DNA of 64,000 bases from Acanthacorydalis orientalis (lineage: Eukaryota; Arthropoda; Insecta; Megaloptera; Corydalidae): NCBI GenBank assembly GCA_034766995.1, contig CM068313.1, forward strand, positions 5,021,461-5,085,460, read 5' to 3'. Position 1 is the stretch's first letter. Each line of letters opens with the position of its first letter. The notes under the pieces are model-generated. The model did not search any database and was not told the DNA's origin. It saw only the letters and a program-made list of their open reading frames with translations. The position numbers and the translations under genes were made by a program. Of this stretch, positions 1-10,560 are shown piece after piece.

Positions 1-402
1 GAATTGTGCGTGGTTTTGATTCAACTAAGGGCTTCAGTGGGCCGTTATGAACTGAATAAGGATGCCAGTGATCTTCTTCATCTTCAAGGCTCTCGCTCCA
101 GTACGAAATTTTTGAGATCAACATTGAACCGTAAGTTCCTTAACAGTACCCCCACTAAAAGCATCGTTTAAGATAAATTTCTGCTGTTTTACTACCCGTT
201 TTGAATTCATACAAAAAAGTTCTATTTATTTGGTTCTTTTTCATCTTTAATTCAATAGTCTTATTTGAATCAAAGTGAATAATAAAACTAAAGTCGATGT
301 TACCAAAATACAGACTGAAAAATCCACTTTAAAGTGGTATTAACATGAACACGATGAAATGACGCTTGTCTACTGTACTAAATTATTTTCCTAGCAACCT
401 GA
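1..402 (-). mobile_element. mariner (mauritiana-like) 5' part, cut by window start
   Basis: Read on the minus strand, this runs from a degraded terminal repeat near 380-402 (read on plus as attattttcctagcaacct) through the 5' leader into the N-terminal helix-turn-helix coding part of a mariner transposase. It continues beyond position 1. The same leader recurs at 6356-6787, 13772-14056 and 43128-43393. The coding part is broken, so this is a relic. Confidence 0.8.
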
Positions 403-570
403 GAGTAGTTGACAGTGAGACTGATGATTATTAACCATTTGAAGAGTTGTGTAATAACCTAACAATATGTTATGAAACAGAATGGATATTTTTATTAAAA
501 TAAAATTCACTGTTGATTTACATGTGAACTCCTTTCGAAATAAATTGTCTAGAAAAATAAGTTGTGAAAA

Positions 571-1140
571 ATGAAACGTGCCTGTTATAAAAAACGCCCA
601 TTTATTCCCGTCAAAATTTTAATATTTCCCGTACGGTCAAAGAAAAGCAAAACCTTCGGTACACTCTCAACAAATCCGATCGTTGCACGTAACACGTGTC
701 CTTTATTTTTTCGGCTTCAGTCTACAACCGGGCGAGTGCACGCCCGCACGTATCTCGAGTCGGCAACGACCGTTTGTTCACTGTCTAGGTCTACAGGTCT
801 CGTCGTCGACGGAATTTTATTTGCACGCGATGTGTTTTTGGTACGGTTCCAAATTACACAACGAGACGCCGGAGAGAACATCAGCGGACGCGGCAAAAGA
901 GCAGCACTGCCGTGCACCTTGCCGCTCCGTTGCTGGCGTCGCCGTTTCGCCACAGGGATTTCTCGTACTAATATTTACGATTTCACGAGTCAGCCAGTTC
1001 ACAGGTTGTCACTGCGCACAGCTGATAAATGAAGCGGCGGCCAGAAAATCCCTATTAATATCTGCGTGTGTTGTCGTCGAGTCGGAGCCAAGTCACAACA
1101 CAGTGGCTCTGCTGTTGATGTAATGTGTGAGGTGGATGAT
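571..1140. other. CpG-rich non-repetitive patch, function unknown
   Basis: This stretch is clearly richer in G+C and CpG than its surroundings, most strongly at 680-1100. Open frames of 146-153 codons exist on plus (571-1032 and 683-1123) and 78 codons on minus (717-953), overlapping in different frames. CpG-rich sequence has few stops by chance and I recognise no family. A 5' exon or promoter region is possible. A pyrimidine-rich stretch ending in cag at 720 could be a plus-strand acceptor, but no convincing donor follows. Confidence 0.35.
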
Positions 1141-1199
1141 GCTCTGGCATGTGCGACAGTGTCATTGCGGATGTAATGGCGATACGTTTAAACTTTGTA

Positions 1200-1475
1200 A
1201 ATGCTATAGTTTAGTTATATGTACATTTCACGTTACATATATACGCCCATAAATATATACAAGTAGGTGATTCAATAAATAAAGATTCAAACTTGGCAAA
1301 ACTTTATTGGAAAATCGAGAATGCAAGAAAATTAAATCGTTTCTCCTTGCCAATGCATTTAATAAATATTTCAACCAAGATATAATATTTTCCTTGTTGG
1401 AAAATCGATATTAATTCTCAAAATAGACTTTTTAAATATTTAGTAACGTCCTTAGATTCTCAACAATATATATAG
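1200..1475. other. AT-rich spacer, nothing recognised
   Basis: No open frame, no known repeat and no clear structure were seen between the CpG-rich patch and the transposon relic that starts near 1476. Confidence 0.5.
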
Positions 1476-2130
1476 ATGTCCCAAAAAATGTATACACATT
1501 TTAGCAGTCCATAACCATCTCAATTTTTTTTATTTTAGATAAAACTGATTTAAAATAATGGCTGATCATAGACTAAACTTTGAAAAAATGAAATTTGTCA
1601 TGAAGTGTGAGAACGTAATTGAAGTGCAAAAATAGTTTAGAAAGCGTTATTTAAATTAAACGGCTCAATTAATCGCCACAATTACAGTTACTGGACATCT
1701 GAGAATCCGCATGTTAAGCAAGAACATCATGTAAATTTACTAGTAGTTACAATGTGGTGTGGATTTGCAGCAAGCGGTTTAATTGACAATTATTTTTTGA
1801 TAACACTATGACTGATGCAGTTTACTTGAATCTACTGCAGGAATTTATCATAACACGCATTCGTGGGGTGTTTATGAATAAGGAAGGCTTATATTTCCAA
1901 TAAGATGATGCACATCTTGACTACCATCGTGATTTGAAGCCCTATCTTGATGAAAATTTTCCAAACAAATGAAATAGATATAGAAGTTGCGCATTGAATA
2001 CTTCCGGCTCTCCTTAGACCACACATCAATAGATTTTTTCTATGAGAACTCATCAAAGATGTGTCACAAAACTGACAACAGTTAATGAATTGAGAGCAGC
2101 CCATGAAAGAAAATGTTGTGGGATTGATGT
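1476..2130 (+). pseudogene. Decayed Tc1/mariner-superfamily transposase (DUF4817-type DDE)
   Basis: The left end, gatgtcccaaaaaatgtata at 1476, resembles the terminal repeat of this family. An N-terminal HTH-like start (MADHRLNFEKMKFVMKCEN) begins near 1558. Around 1680-2110 the frames give S-E-N-P-H, T-M-W-C-G-F, L-L-Q-E-F-I, then YFQ-stop-DDAHLDYHRDLKPYL (about 1890-1940) and E-N-F-P-N. These match the central and C-terminal blocks of these transposases, where the usual text is YFQQD-A-P-H-YHRD. Stops and frameshifts kill it, including a stop in place of the second Q of YFQQD. Much of the middle is missing. Confidence 0.75.
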
Positions 2131-2797
2131 AAAAAATCTAAATAAACAATTCATTCTTTCAATTAAAATATTATTTTATACAGTAATTAATGAGAAACTA
2201 CTCAATTTTAAAATTAAAATATTATTTTGTATGATAAAAGACAGCTTTTTCATTTTTCAAAACTGAAATTATTTTTTTTAAATCCTATAGCCTTTTTGAA
2301 AAAGAAACTACAAAGAATGCTAAATCTGTACTTATAAGATATTTCTACCCACCCAAAACGATTTAAACTTTCTCCATTGGAAATATTGTGGGATTAATAT
2401 AAAAAAACATATATAAATAATTATTTTTTCAAATTAAAATATTCTTTTGTATAGTAATTAATGAAAAAATCGTTATTTCAATTAAAAAAAATATTATGTA
2501 TGATAAAAGACTGTTTTTTTTTTATTATTTTACATCGAGATTATTTTTACTAAAACCATACAGGTTTTTTGAGGAAAAAAATCAAACGAATTGTTGAATC
2601 CCTAGTTACAAGATATTTTTATGATATCTACAAAAGACGATTTAAATCTTTTCCATTGGAAATATTGTGGAATTAATGTAAAAAATGAGAAATGAATAAG
2701 GAGAGGATCAATAGTTATTCGATTCCAGAGAATTATTTAAAAATAAGATTAAAAAACAATCAAAGTCTTTTCCACAGGGAAAATTGAATAATTAATG

Positions 2798-2838
<41 letters not shown>

Positions 2839-3010
2839 TATATAACAATTCTTTGAATTAAAATATTCTTTTGCAACGAGAAACCCATTTTTTTCATTTC
2901 TATTAGTTTTTAAATTTCTCATTAATTTTTCTAAAACTACAGGGTTTTTCGGAAAAGATCTTCAAAGAATATTTAATTTTTTGTTATTTATAAGATAATT
3001 CTAGTTATTG
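2115..3010. repeat. Diverged tandem array, unit about 270 bp
   Basis: The phrase tattgtgggattaat recurs at about 2115, 2385 and 2661, followed by aattaaaatattcttttgta, taattaatgaaaaa and gatttaaatcttttccattg. The third copy is disturbed, and a fourth partial copy follows the (TA)n tract near 2800-2844. Two copies align well along their length. The array begins directly after the decayed transposase. Confidence 0.65.
2801..2844. repeat. (TA)n microsatellite inside the 270-bp array
   Basis: TA dinucleotides with one cacata interruption sit inside the last unit of the tandem array. Confidence 0.95.
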
Positions 3011-3780
3011 AAAGAAGGATGAACCAACAAATCATAAGATATTCTTGAAAGACTAAAGTAGTAAGAAAAAATTAGAAAGAATAAAGTAGTGTGAAGAATT
3101 ATAAAAGATTTTCGTTGAAAAAAAATTATATAGAAATAATAAAATATTATAAATAAAAATAAATTATATACAAACAATAAAATATTATATAGAATAAAAC
3201 CAGATTTAAATTCAAGAAATAATTTTTAGTTTTTGATTACAACTATTAAGTTAATTTTATATTTCAGACAATTACACAGACAAAAATCGTTATTATTTTA
3301 ATAAATGCCACTAAAAAATAAAATAAACAAAAAAAATATGCTACAAATAAATCAGAGCAGCTGTTTCAAATATCATAGAAACAATATTCAATATATTTTT
3401 AATATAAAAAAAACATTTTTTCCACTTTAATGAACGTATCTGTTGTTTTCATAACATTTTCATACGACCTTGCACTCAATAATCAAATTCATTCAACATC
3501 ATTGGATTTATTATTGTTTCTCAACTAAAAGAAATTTTATAATAATAAATCGAAAACGACGTTCAAAAAAGCATATTTAAATTCGATACATTTCGACTAT
3601 AGAACATTTCTATGAGAGAGAGACGAAATATTCAGAGAGATGTATATTTTCTTGAAACTATTCATTTATTTACTGAAATTAATGTTTAATTGAGAACATT
3701 CTAGAAAAATCAGAAATATTTTTATACACGTGCCTATGATTTATTTTTAACTTTATTTTTTTTTTCAACATTTATTATTC

Positions 3781-3783
<3 letters not shown>

Positions 3784-3831
<48 letters not shown>
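3784..3831. repeat. (TA)n microsatellite
   Basis: About 24 uninterrupted AT units. The flanking DNA at 3010-3780 is AT-rich without other recognised structure. Confidence 0.97.
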
Positions 3832-3838
<7 letters not shown>

Positions 3839-4005
3839 TACATATATAAGTATAAAATATTAAAAAATCGGTAGCTTGTGCCAAATTTATAAACGAAGAT
3901 CAGTACAAGAGCTAAAATATTTTTCATTTGAAAATAATGTCTGTTATTCACAGATGTATGAGTTTAATTCTGCATGAGTTGGCAACAGAACAACGATGGC
4001 ACGCG

Positions 4006-4010
<5 letters not shown>

Positions 4011-4066
<56 letters not shown>

Positions 4067-4092
4067 TGTGTGTGCATATGTGTGTGTGTGTG
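4011..4092. repeat. (TA)n then (TG)n compound microsatellite
   Basis: A perfect TA run from 4011 to about 4063 grades into TG repeats to 4092. Confidence 0.97.
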
Positions 4093-4639
4093 ATTGAAAA
4101 ATTATTAGTGTCGTGTGTGCGCTCGTTTATATTTTATTATTATTGTTGTTTATTTTAAAACCGCCATGTAACGGATATAAATCGTACTAATAGGCACAGC
4201 AGGAGTGGCGATTTGAAATACTGAAGCGGCTGATACGAACGTGCAGAGGTGCTTTGTCAAATTGATAATTTATTGCTCCGAAATCGCACAGGAATATGAA
4301 ATTCTCGTTTATTTCATAGAGGGATAATTCAGAAATGTTTTTAGTAATTCTATCACGCATATTTTTTAATATAAATCCTCAAAACAGTCACTCCTTGTTT
4401 TTTATCATTTATAATTGAACATTTCTTGATTCAATCTTCAAGTGTTGAAATCAATAAACAACTAAGTTGAGTATCTGATACCGTACTGACCGTAGAAAGT
4501 AAAAACATGAATAATGAGCTTAACGTTCGGTAACCTGTATTAAACAATAGCTCAGCTATAATCTTACATAATCTTTGCATCAAGTCATTCTTATCTGATA
4601 TGATTTATAGTGGAAAATGTGTATTATTTTTCTGTTTTT

Positions 4640-5540
4640 ACTTGTTAGCTTGTAAAGTTAAATAACTAGAAAGAAATACGTTGTTTATTAGTGTTTCAAA
4701 TTTTAAGAACTTTTTGAAAATTTCAAGTGAAATTCAGTATTTTAAAATATATATCATTTTGAATATATTTCGTATTACAATTTAAGGAAGAAAAAATTAT
4801 AAGAAAATGAAAAAATGATCAGCTTCAAAAATAATAAAAATATGTAAAATAATCTGTAGAAGAATACATTCTTTACTTGTCTTGAAAACTTGAATGTTTT
4901 TTTTGAAACAAATGTTTAGTAAAATTTAGTATTTTCAGAAATAATATCATTTTATTTGATATGATTTTATTAAATTTAACTATGAAATATTTTAGTAAAA
5001 AGTTATCATTGATAATTTTTTAAAACATTAATAAAATATGTAAATAAATATATTGTTTACTAGTCTTCACAATTTGAAGATTTTTTTAAAGAAAATTCAA
5101 TTGAATTTCAACATTTTAGAAAAAAATATGAATGATGGATATTTTTTTCCATTAAATATAATTAAGAAAAAAATAGAATTAAATATAATCACTGATGAAT
5201 TTTGAAAATATCATTAAAAAAGTATACATTGTGTACTAGTCTCTAAAATATGAAAAAAGTTAAGGAAGATTCAACTAATATTCAGCATTTCAAAAAGAAA
5301 TATCAATGTTGGATATGTTCCTTTATAAAATTCCATTAAGAAAAAAATATAATCAAATATATTTTCAGCAATGAATTTTGAAAACAATTTTGATAAAAAA
5401 TTTGTAAAAAATATTTTGTTTATTAGTCATCAAAATATGAAGTTTCTTTTTAAAAAATCAAGAGAAATTCAGTATTTCAAAAAAGTTATGATTTATGTTC
5501 AAGTATATTCAACAAACCATACTGTAATGTTAGAACTAAT
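4640..5540. repeat. Satellite-like tandem array, unit about 185 bp
   Basis: The landmark ttgtttactagtcttcaaaa appears in diverged form at about 4682, 4871, 5055, 5230 and 5417, giving spacings of 175-189 bp. Each copy is followed by a poly-T stretch, then attcagtattt or attcagcattt, then tataat-rich sequence and aataaaatatgtaaa. There are five units, none identical. The array abuts a mariner end at 5546. Confidence 0.7.
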
Positions 5541-5670
5541 ATTAAGTTGCTAGAAAAATAATTGCGGTTTACGACCTTCAAATTCATATATATTTTTCTC
5601 TGTTTTGGTTTTCCTAGCTGTTTTAAGTGGTCTAGACCTGTTGGATGACTAACGCCTTAAATTTCGTGCC

Positions 5671-6013
5671 TATATTTTGATTCATATCGATATTTAATAA
5701 CATAGATGAAGGAAAAAAAGATTCAATTAATGAAATGATAATTAATAAAAAAATAAACGAACATATTAAATAAAAAATTTTTATTGAGATAGAAAATAAT
5801 TCATTAGAAGCTAAACTGGTTATACAAATAAATAAAATTAATATTTCTCCTAACATAATTAGAAATAGTATGTAAGAAAATTTTAATTAATAAATGACTG
5901 GTTAAGCAAATATTGTTTGTAGGAGTAAAGCTAGTCCTACAGCTAAAGGATGGTTTATTTGAATAAAATTTCATTTAATAATTCAGTTTATTAATATAAT
6001 TAATTGTATAATA
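5671..6013 (-). pseudogene. nad6: Mitochondrial nad6 pseudogene (NUMT part)
   Basis: On minus, the residues HPLAVGLALLLQTIF are followed after a frameshift by C-L-T-S, and after another by SYILFLIMLGEILILF and TSLASNELFSISIK. These are the hallmark blocks of insect NADH dehydrogenase subunit 6, a hydrophobic inner-membrane subunit of complex I. In working genes the G-E of LGEIL is usually G-G. The C-terminus runs out near 5670, where mariner sequence resumes. At least two frameshifts prevent function. Confidence 0.92.
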
Positions 6014-6079
6014 TCAGAAAGCAATTTATTAAAAATAATAATTTTGGGGATTATAGAAAAGATGAAATCTGTTTTCTGA
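6014..6079 (+). tRNA. trnP: Mitochondrial tRNA-Pro (UGG) within NUMT
   Basis: The 7-bp acceptor stem is perfect: tcagaaa (6014-6020) pairs with tttctga (6073-6079). The anticodon loop at about 6043-6049 reads tttgggg, giving TGG. Length 66. Position and strand between nad6 and trnT match insect mtDNA. It is a nuclear copy and unlikely to be expressed. Confidence 0.88.
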
Positions 6080-6080
6080 C

Positions 6081-6142
6081 GTTTTAAAAGGATTCCTTAT
6101 TATTGATTTACAAGACCAATGTTTTATTTAAAGTATTAAAAC
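6081..6142 (-). tRNA. trnT: Mitochondrial tRNA-Thr (UGU) within NUMT
   Basis: On minus it starts gttttaatactttaaa and ends cttttaaaac, forming an acceptor stem. The anticodon arm reads ttggtcttgtaaatcaa with anticodon TGT. This is very close to the usual insect mitochondrial trnT. Length 62, one base from trnP. It is part of the nuclear mitochondrial fragment. Confidence 0.9.
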
Positions 6143-6144
6143 TA

Positions 6145-6350
6145 ATGTTAATATATATTAAGTATTTTTTTGTTTTCTATATTTTATTTTTTTATTTTTT
6201 ACATTTTTAAGGGTGTTTGTTTCTAACCCAAAACAACTTTTGTTAATATTATTAAGTTTAGAATTTATTTTTAATTTCTTTATCTATGGGATTAATAATT
6301 ATTTAAAGATTTATAATTATGAGAGATTTTTTATTAAGTTTCATTTAATA
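6145..6350 (+). pseudogene. nad4L: Mitochondrial nad4L pseudogene (NUMT part)
   Basis: An ATG at 6145 opens a hydrophobic frame that stops near 6210. After a frameshift the residues VFVSNPKQLLLILLSLEFI appear, the conserved core of insect NADH dehydrogenase subunit 4L (usually S-N-R-K-H-LL). The gene lies just beyond trnT on the opposite strand from nad6, as in mtDNA. The copy is truncated where mariner sequence resumes near 6355. Confidence 0.85.
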
Positions 6351-6879
6351 TTTTCGAATTGTTGTGCGTGGTTTTGATTCAACTAACAACTGATCGTTAT
6401 GAACTAAAGACTGACACCCGCGACCTTTTTATCTTAAAAGCTCTCGTCCTCAGCACGACATTTTTGGAACCACCACTGCACAGTATGTTCCTTAATAATC
6501 AACACCCACATCAAAAGTATCGTTTAGTTTACGAGCAGTTTCTGCTCCCTTACCACCAGTTTTGAATTCGTACAAAAAAGGTCCTTTTTGGTTCTTTTTC
6601 ATCTTTAATTCAATAGTTCAATTTGAAGAAAAATTAATAATAAACGAAAGTCGATGATAGCAAAATACAGACCGAAAAATCCAGTTTAAAATGATATTAA
6701 CATGAAATTGATGAAGTAACACTCATTGAAAAAATTAAGTTTAGAATTCAGAAACCGAAAACCGCAATTATTTTCCTACTAATCTAATATCGTTAAAAAT
6801 ATACAAGTAAATATTTAAACAATTTCATCTAAATTCGTCTAACGAACCCAGTCGGTTAATGAAAAATGCGCGTCCCTTA

Positions 6880-7215
6880 AAAAACGGCGCACCCCATTAC
6901 GGACAACGCAGTTCAAATGACACCGGTGTTAAAGTACGTTTTAACAACGTAGCGATATAATTTCGATTCCTTATTGGGTGAAGAAGACTGTAACGAACAG
7001 AGCTACCTTTTCGTTTTACCCATGTTAAACGTGTAACTCGTGTAGGTCAGACCCTTGTCGAATGTGACGCGAAGGTACTTGGCCCGCTTGACCCAAGCGA
7101 TCAGCGCGCGTTGAGTTCGATATCGTCGACGTCTCCGATGTGACTGTTTTGGTACAAATCCGATTTATAACGATTAGGCACTTCGAACGGTTTCTGCGAT
7201 TGTTATGATTCGCTT
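6880..7215 (-). pseudogene. Decayed non-LTR retrotransposon reverse transcriptase (Jockey/R1-like)
   Basis: On minus, around 7000-7140, one frame reads WVKRAKYLRVTFDKGLTYTS, matching the conserved W-x(3)-A-KYLGV-LD--LT block downstream of the catalytic motif in Jockey and R1-type elements. Farther along (6880-7000), S-P-N-K-E-S-K-L-Y-R-Y and T-Y resemble the next block of the same proteins. Upstream residues I-E-L-N-A-R sit in another frame, so there is a frameshift. No catalytic YADD box or element ends were seen. The piece is GC-richer than its surroundings. Confidence 0.65.
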
Positions 7216-7265
7216 TCATTAAGTCATGAATTTTTTAATACGTCATCGTTTTATACAAATAGAAA

Positions 7266-7269
<4 letters not shown>

Positions 7270-7303
<34 letters not shown>
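7270..7303. repeat. (TA)n microsatellite
   Basis: A perfect TA tract. From 7310 to 7670 I see no further gene or repeat. Confidence 0.96.
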
Positions 7304-7306
<3 letters not shown>

Positions 7307-7679
7307 GATAATAGAATAACAACATTGGAACACATATACCGTGTAATAAAATCGAATCCGTAATAAATTATGTTCACTCATACAGCGATGCATTGAAAGT
7401 TGAACAAGCACTAATAAATAACGGAAACGGCAGTTCGAGTTTCACTAAAAGACAAACGGAAATGCAAATTACCGGTGTATGCAGTCTGAAATAATATATA
7501 ATCGTATATCTAACTCCACACAAAAGATCTTACATGGGGATAATAAGAGTTGAGTGGACCCTTGGGCAGTGTAAAGTCAAGCTTCATAAGTTCAAAACGG
7601 CCACTTTGCAGATTGAACTTTGCAAATTTATCGCTCGAACACACGCCCCATTTGATAACAATATATGAAAGTGTTTCAT

Positions 7680-7875
7680 ATGGTTGAAAAAAATATATGA
7701 ATGTGTGTGTGTGTGTGTCTATAAGCTTTTCTGCCATTCTTTATTTCGGACTGAACGTCAGGTCGCATATTCTGTAGAGATAGCGTGAATGAAACGTCAT
7801 ATCTCCACTTATACACACATATACATACATACATATATATATATATATACATATGTATCAATGTGTGTGTGAGAT
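7680..7875. repeat. Cluster of TG and TA microsatellites
   Basis: A tgtgtgtgtgtgtgt run near 7700, acacatatacatacatac then (TA)n at about 7812-7850, and another tgtgtgtg near 7862. The open frames here are made by the repeats. Confidence 0.9.
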
Positions 7876-8207
7876 ATATTCTAGTGATTGGTTTCATTTA
7901 TATGGAGATTTGTGTTGAATGAGATCGTCTATTAAAAAAAATGAACGTGTAATTTGATTGTGCTGTGACGAACCAGTGGTTTAAACATTTTACTCTGAAT
8001 GTAGTTCAGTGTTCACTTTTCAAATCCGTTCGTGTGGATTTCTTAACAATAAAATGTTGCTCATATCTCACTTTAAAGATAAGTTGAGAATCGAGTGAAT
8101 GATTTTGTTGAAGAGAAAAATTTTATTATGAAAAATGTGTGATAAAATAGAGTTGTATGTGCAGTTAATAATTTATCATGTACATTCTTTAGGAAATTGA
8201 GATGCTG

Positions 8208-8212
<5 letters not shown>

Positions 8213-8242
<30 letters not shown>
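8213..8242. repeat. (TA)n microsatellite
   Basis: A perfect TA run. The surrounding 7900-8430 holds no recognised gene. Confidence 0.95.
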
Positions 8243-8245
<3 letters not shown>

Positions 8246-8429
8246 CAAGGAATATAAAAAAAAACAAGAAATAAAACAATGAAAAGGGGAAATAAGGAAA
8301 TTAAGAAAATAATATTTGAAATCAATGGAAAATAGAGGTATTTAATCGTATAAAATGGAAAATCATGGAAGATTCTTTTATATAGCAGTGTATTGACAGA
8401 GGTTACCGCTGCTGCTGATGTATATACAT

Positions 8430-8430
<1 letters not shown>

Positions 8431-8462
<32 letters not shown>
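8431..8462. repeat. (TA)n microsatellite
   Basis: A perfect TA run preceded by gctgctgatg. Sequence from 8470 to 9830 is AT-rich with no gene seen. A short pogo-like string, tcagccctgctataacacgg, occurs at 9003 but no element could be built around it. Confidence 0.95.
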
Positions 8463-8465
<3 letters not shown>

Positions 8466-10212
8466 GGACTATATGTATAAACTTAGTCAAAGTTAGTTAC
8501 TCTTAAAATAATGTTCCTTGAATTAACAATAATTTTAAATAATACTGGCAGAAGATAACTAGATGTTTTTTCCTTAAAACTGGTTCAAAGTAGAAATTAC
8601 TAATCTCAAACAGAAAGAAAATGACAACTGCGCTTTTATCAATTACAAATCTAATAAAAATTTAAAAAAAAATCACTAAAATAAAAGATGGTATTAGATT
8701 GAATCGAGAGTTGAATTAATACAGAAATACTTATGAATATCTTGAAACATCTCATGTAAAAAAATGCAAAACAAACACCTGCAATATTTTGTTAAAGCAA
8801 CTTGGACGAGATTTTAAGCTTTTATTCATTGCCAAAACTTGTAAAAAACATTTTTTTTTGTTTTATCTTAGCTTTAGTTAATATTAGCTTTTAAAGTTGT
8901 GATAAGGATCCATAGTAGAAAGTAAACCTGCTCGAATTTCAGCTTCGATATTAATTACTACATTTTATTATTAGAACTATTCTTACACAAATAAATAAAT
9001 AGTCAGCCCTGCTATAACACGGTTAATTTGATCTGTGTTGCATCGAAATCCTGTTCAATAAAACCTAGAAGTAATATAAATCAGATGAAATGCGTTCAGT
9101 GTTATATCTAAATCGTGTTTTCGGAGTGTGTCTGAATTTATGAACAAGAAACAGTCTTCTAATTTAGTTTTCAGTAAAAACAGTGACGTATTAATCATTA
9201 CATAAAGAAATGAAGTCTTAGCTACCAATAATAAATTTGAGTGAAAAATGCAAAGTAATATTAATATTATACATTTTGATGATGAATTGGAAAAACTCTT
9301 CCTCTTTATATGTGAAGATAAAAAAAAATCAACATAACCGAAAAATCACCAGGCAACAAATGAAATGTCCTCAACATTTCCAAATGTTGAAATTATTTGA
9401 AATTTTTTTCGAATATTCTTATTTTAAATGTATCTAGAGGAAGATCATTCTCAGCGTTAAAGTGAGTGAAAAACTATGTTGAAAATACAATGTCAGAGGA
9501 AAGAATAAACAGTATAGTGCTTTTGTACACAGAACAAAAAATATTAAATAATATCGACAATTTGAAAATAATTGATGAGTTTGCTCGACAAAAAAAAAGT
9601 TTATTTAATTTTTTCACTCCGAATACAGTTTTACAGAATTGAAAGTTTTTGTTTTTTTGTTTTTATGAAAAATAATTCAGAATATTTTATTTTAATGTAA
9701 TTTATATATTTATAGAAAAATGTTATAAAATATATTTTTACACAAAGCTGTTTTTTTTTGATCGTTACATAAATTTTCGGGGTCCTGTTACTTTTACCCC
9801 CAGAGGACTCTAACTGCGTTAATCCTCCCCTATATATATATATATATATAATATTTGTAGAAAGATGTTTAAAATCGATACACTTTAACCAGAATCATAC
9901 ATGTTGATCAGATTTCATGATTTGTATTAATAATAGAAAAGTAACGAATATTGAAATTATTGGAAAACATGTCAAATTTCATAATTATCATCCCGACAAA
10001 CACGAAACTTCCAATGTCAGCACTGTACTCACAGACAACAAAATAATTAAATATTCATAGATAATTCCAGACAGTGTTTGTTTCCGAAACATTGATTTTT
10101 TGTAGATGAAATTCACATTCTATTTGATTAAATAAACGATGACCGATAAATCGAAACATTTAAAATTAATTTAATTTAAAAATCTATGAAAAAATTAATA
10201 TAAAAATATAGT

Positions 10213-10285
10213 ACTTACAAATTAACAAGTAGAATAATATTTTAGACTTCGACTCACCTGAAACAAATTAAAAAATATATTAAAA
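10213..10285 (-). other. Candidate recursive-splicing (ratchet) site
   Basis: On minus the sequence reads ttttttaatttgtttcag directly followed by gtgagtcgaag, a good 3' splice site fused to a consensus 5' splice site with no exon between (junction 10257/10258). That is the signature of ratchet points used to remove long insect introns in steps. About 40 nt downstream, at 10213-10218, another donor (gtaagt) could define a small recursive exon. The strand agrees with the candidate exon at 47755-47816. Expression evidence is needed. Confidence 0.5.
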
Positions 10286-10364
10286 GATATTTTACGACAT
10301 GTCGTTGGACCTGTTTATCTGAAACTGTAACACGAAATTGTTATAAATACAACAAACGTGTGTT

Positions 10365-10560
10365 ATTCGAGTGTAATCTCCAATTAGAAATTTATTATGC
10401 ATTTGCGAAAACGTTTCGTCCAATTAGTCCGCATATACAGTAATGTTCCTTCATTCGTATGCATAGATTTGCAGTAAAACGTTTGTGCAGTTGTTAATGT
10501 TAATTAATAGACTTGTTACGTTGCATAACAAAGCTCTAATTAAAATTGCATATGAAATTT
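10365..10560. promoter_or_regulatory. Candidate cis-regulatory patch with homeodomain/POU-type sites
   Basis: Within 200 bp of non-repetitive DNA there are several TAAT/ATTA cores (ccaattag twice, gttaattaata, ctctaattaaaa) and octamer-like words (atgcatttgcg, tatgcatagatttgcag, ttgcatatgaaat). The site lies about 100 bp from the ratchet-like site. The reading is inferred from motif density only, and AT-rich DNA contains many such words by chance. Confidence 0.3.

Larger units (their letters stand above)
5670..6354. other. NUMT: nuclear copy of mtDNA (nad6-trnP-trnT-nad4L)
   Basis: Four mitochondrial features lie in order: nad6 (minus), trnP (plus), trnT (minus), nad4L (plus). This equals the ancestral insect arrangement nad4L, trnT, trnP, nad6 with alternating strands, seen here in reverse. 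Frameshifts in both protein genes show it is a dead nuclear copy. It is flanked directly on both sides by mariner sequence. Confidence 0.93.
5546..6787 (-). mobile_element. Internally deleted mariner carrying a mitochondrial DNA insert
   Basis: The plus-strand left end (tagaaaaataattgcggttt, about 5550) is the 3' terminal repeat. The right end (accgcaattattttcctact, about 6760) is the 5' terminal repeat, so the element reads on minus. Left part 5546-5669 and right part 6355-6787 are adjacent pieces of the same short mariner derivative, the kind also seen at 40409-40949 and 63818-64000. Together they make about 560 bp. Between them lies 685 bp of mitochondrial DNA. By comparison with 63818-64000, only about 6 bp of mariner are missing at the junction. 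Confidence 0.85.

Noticed and set aside
571..1123. Long overlapping plus frames in CpG-rich DNA
   Set aside because: Frames on both strands are open together, as expected from base composition. I saw no known domain and no paired splice sites, so they are not called as CDS.
9003..9140. tcagccctgctataacacgg, like a pogo end
   Set aside because: No TA-flanked partner, no coding relic and weak similarity.
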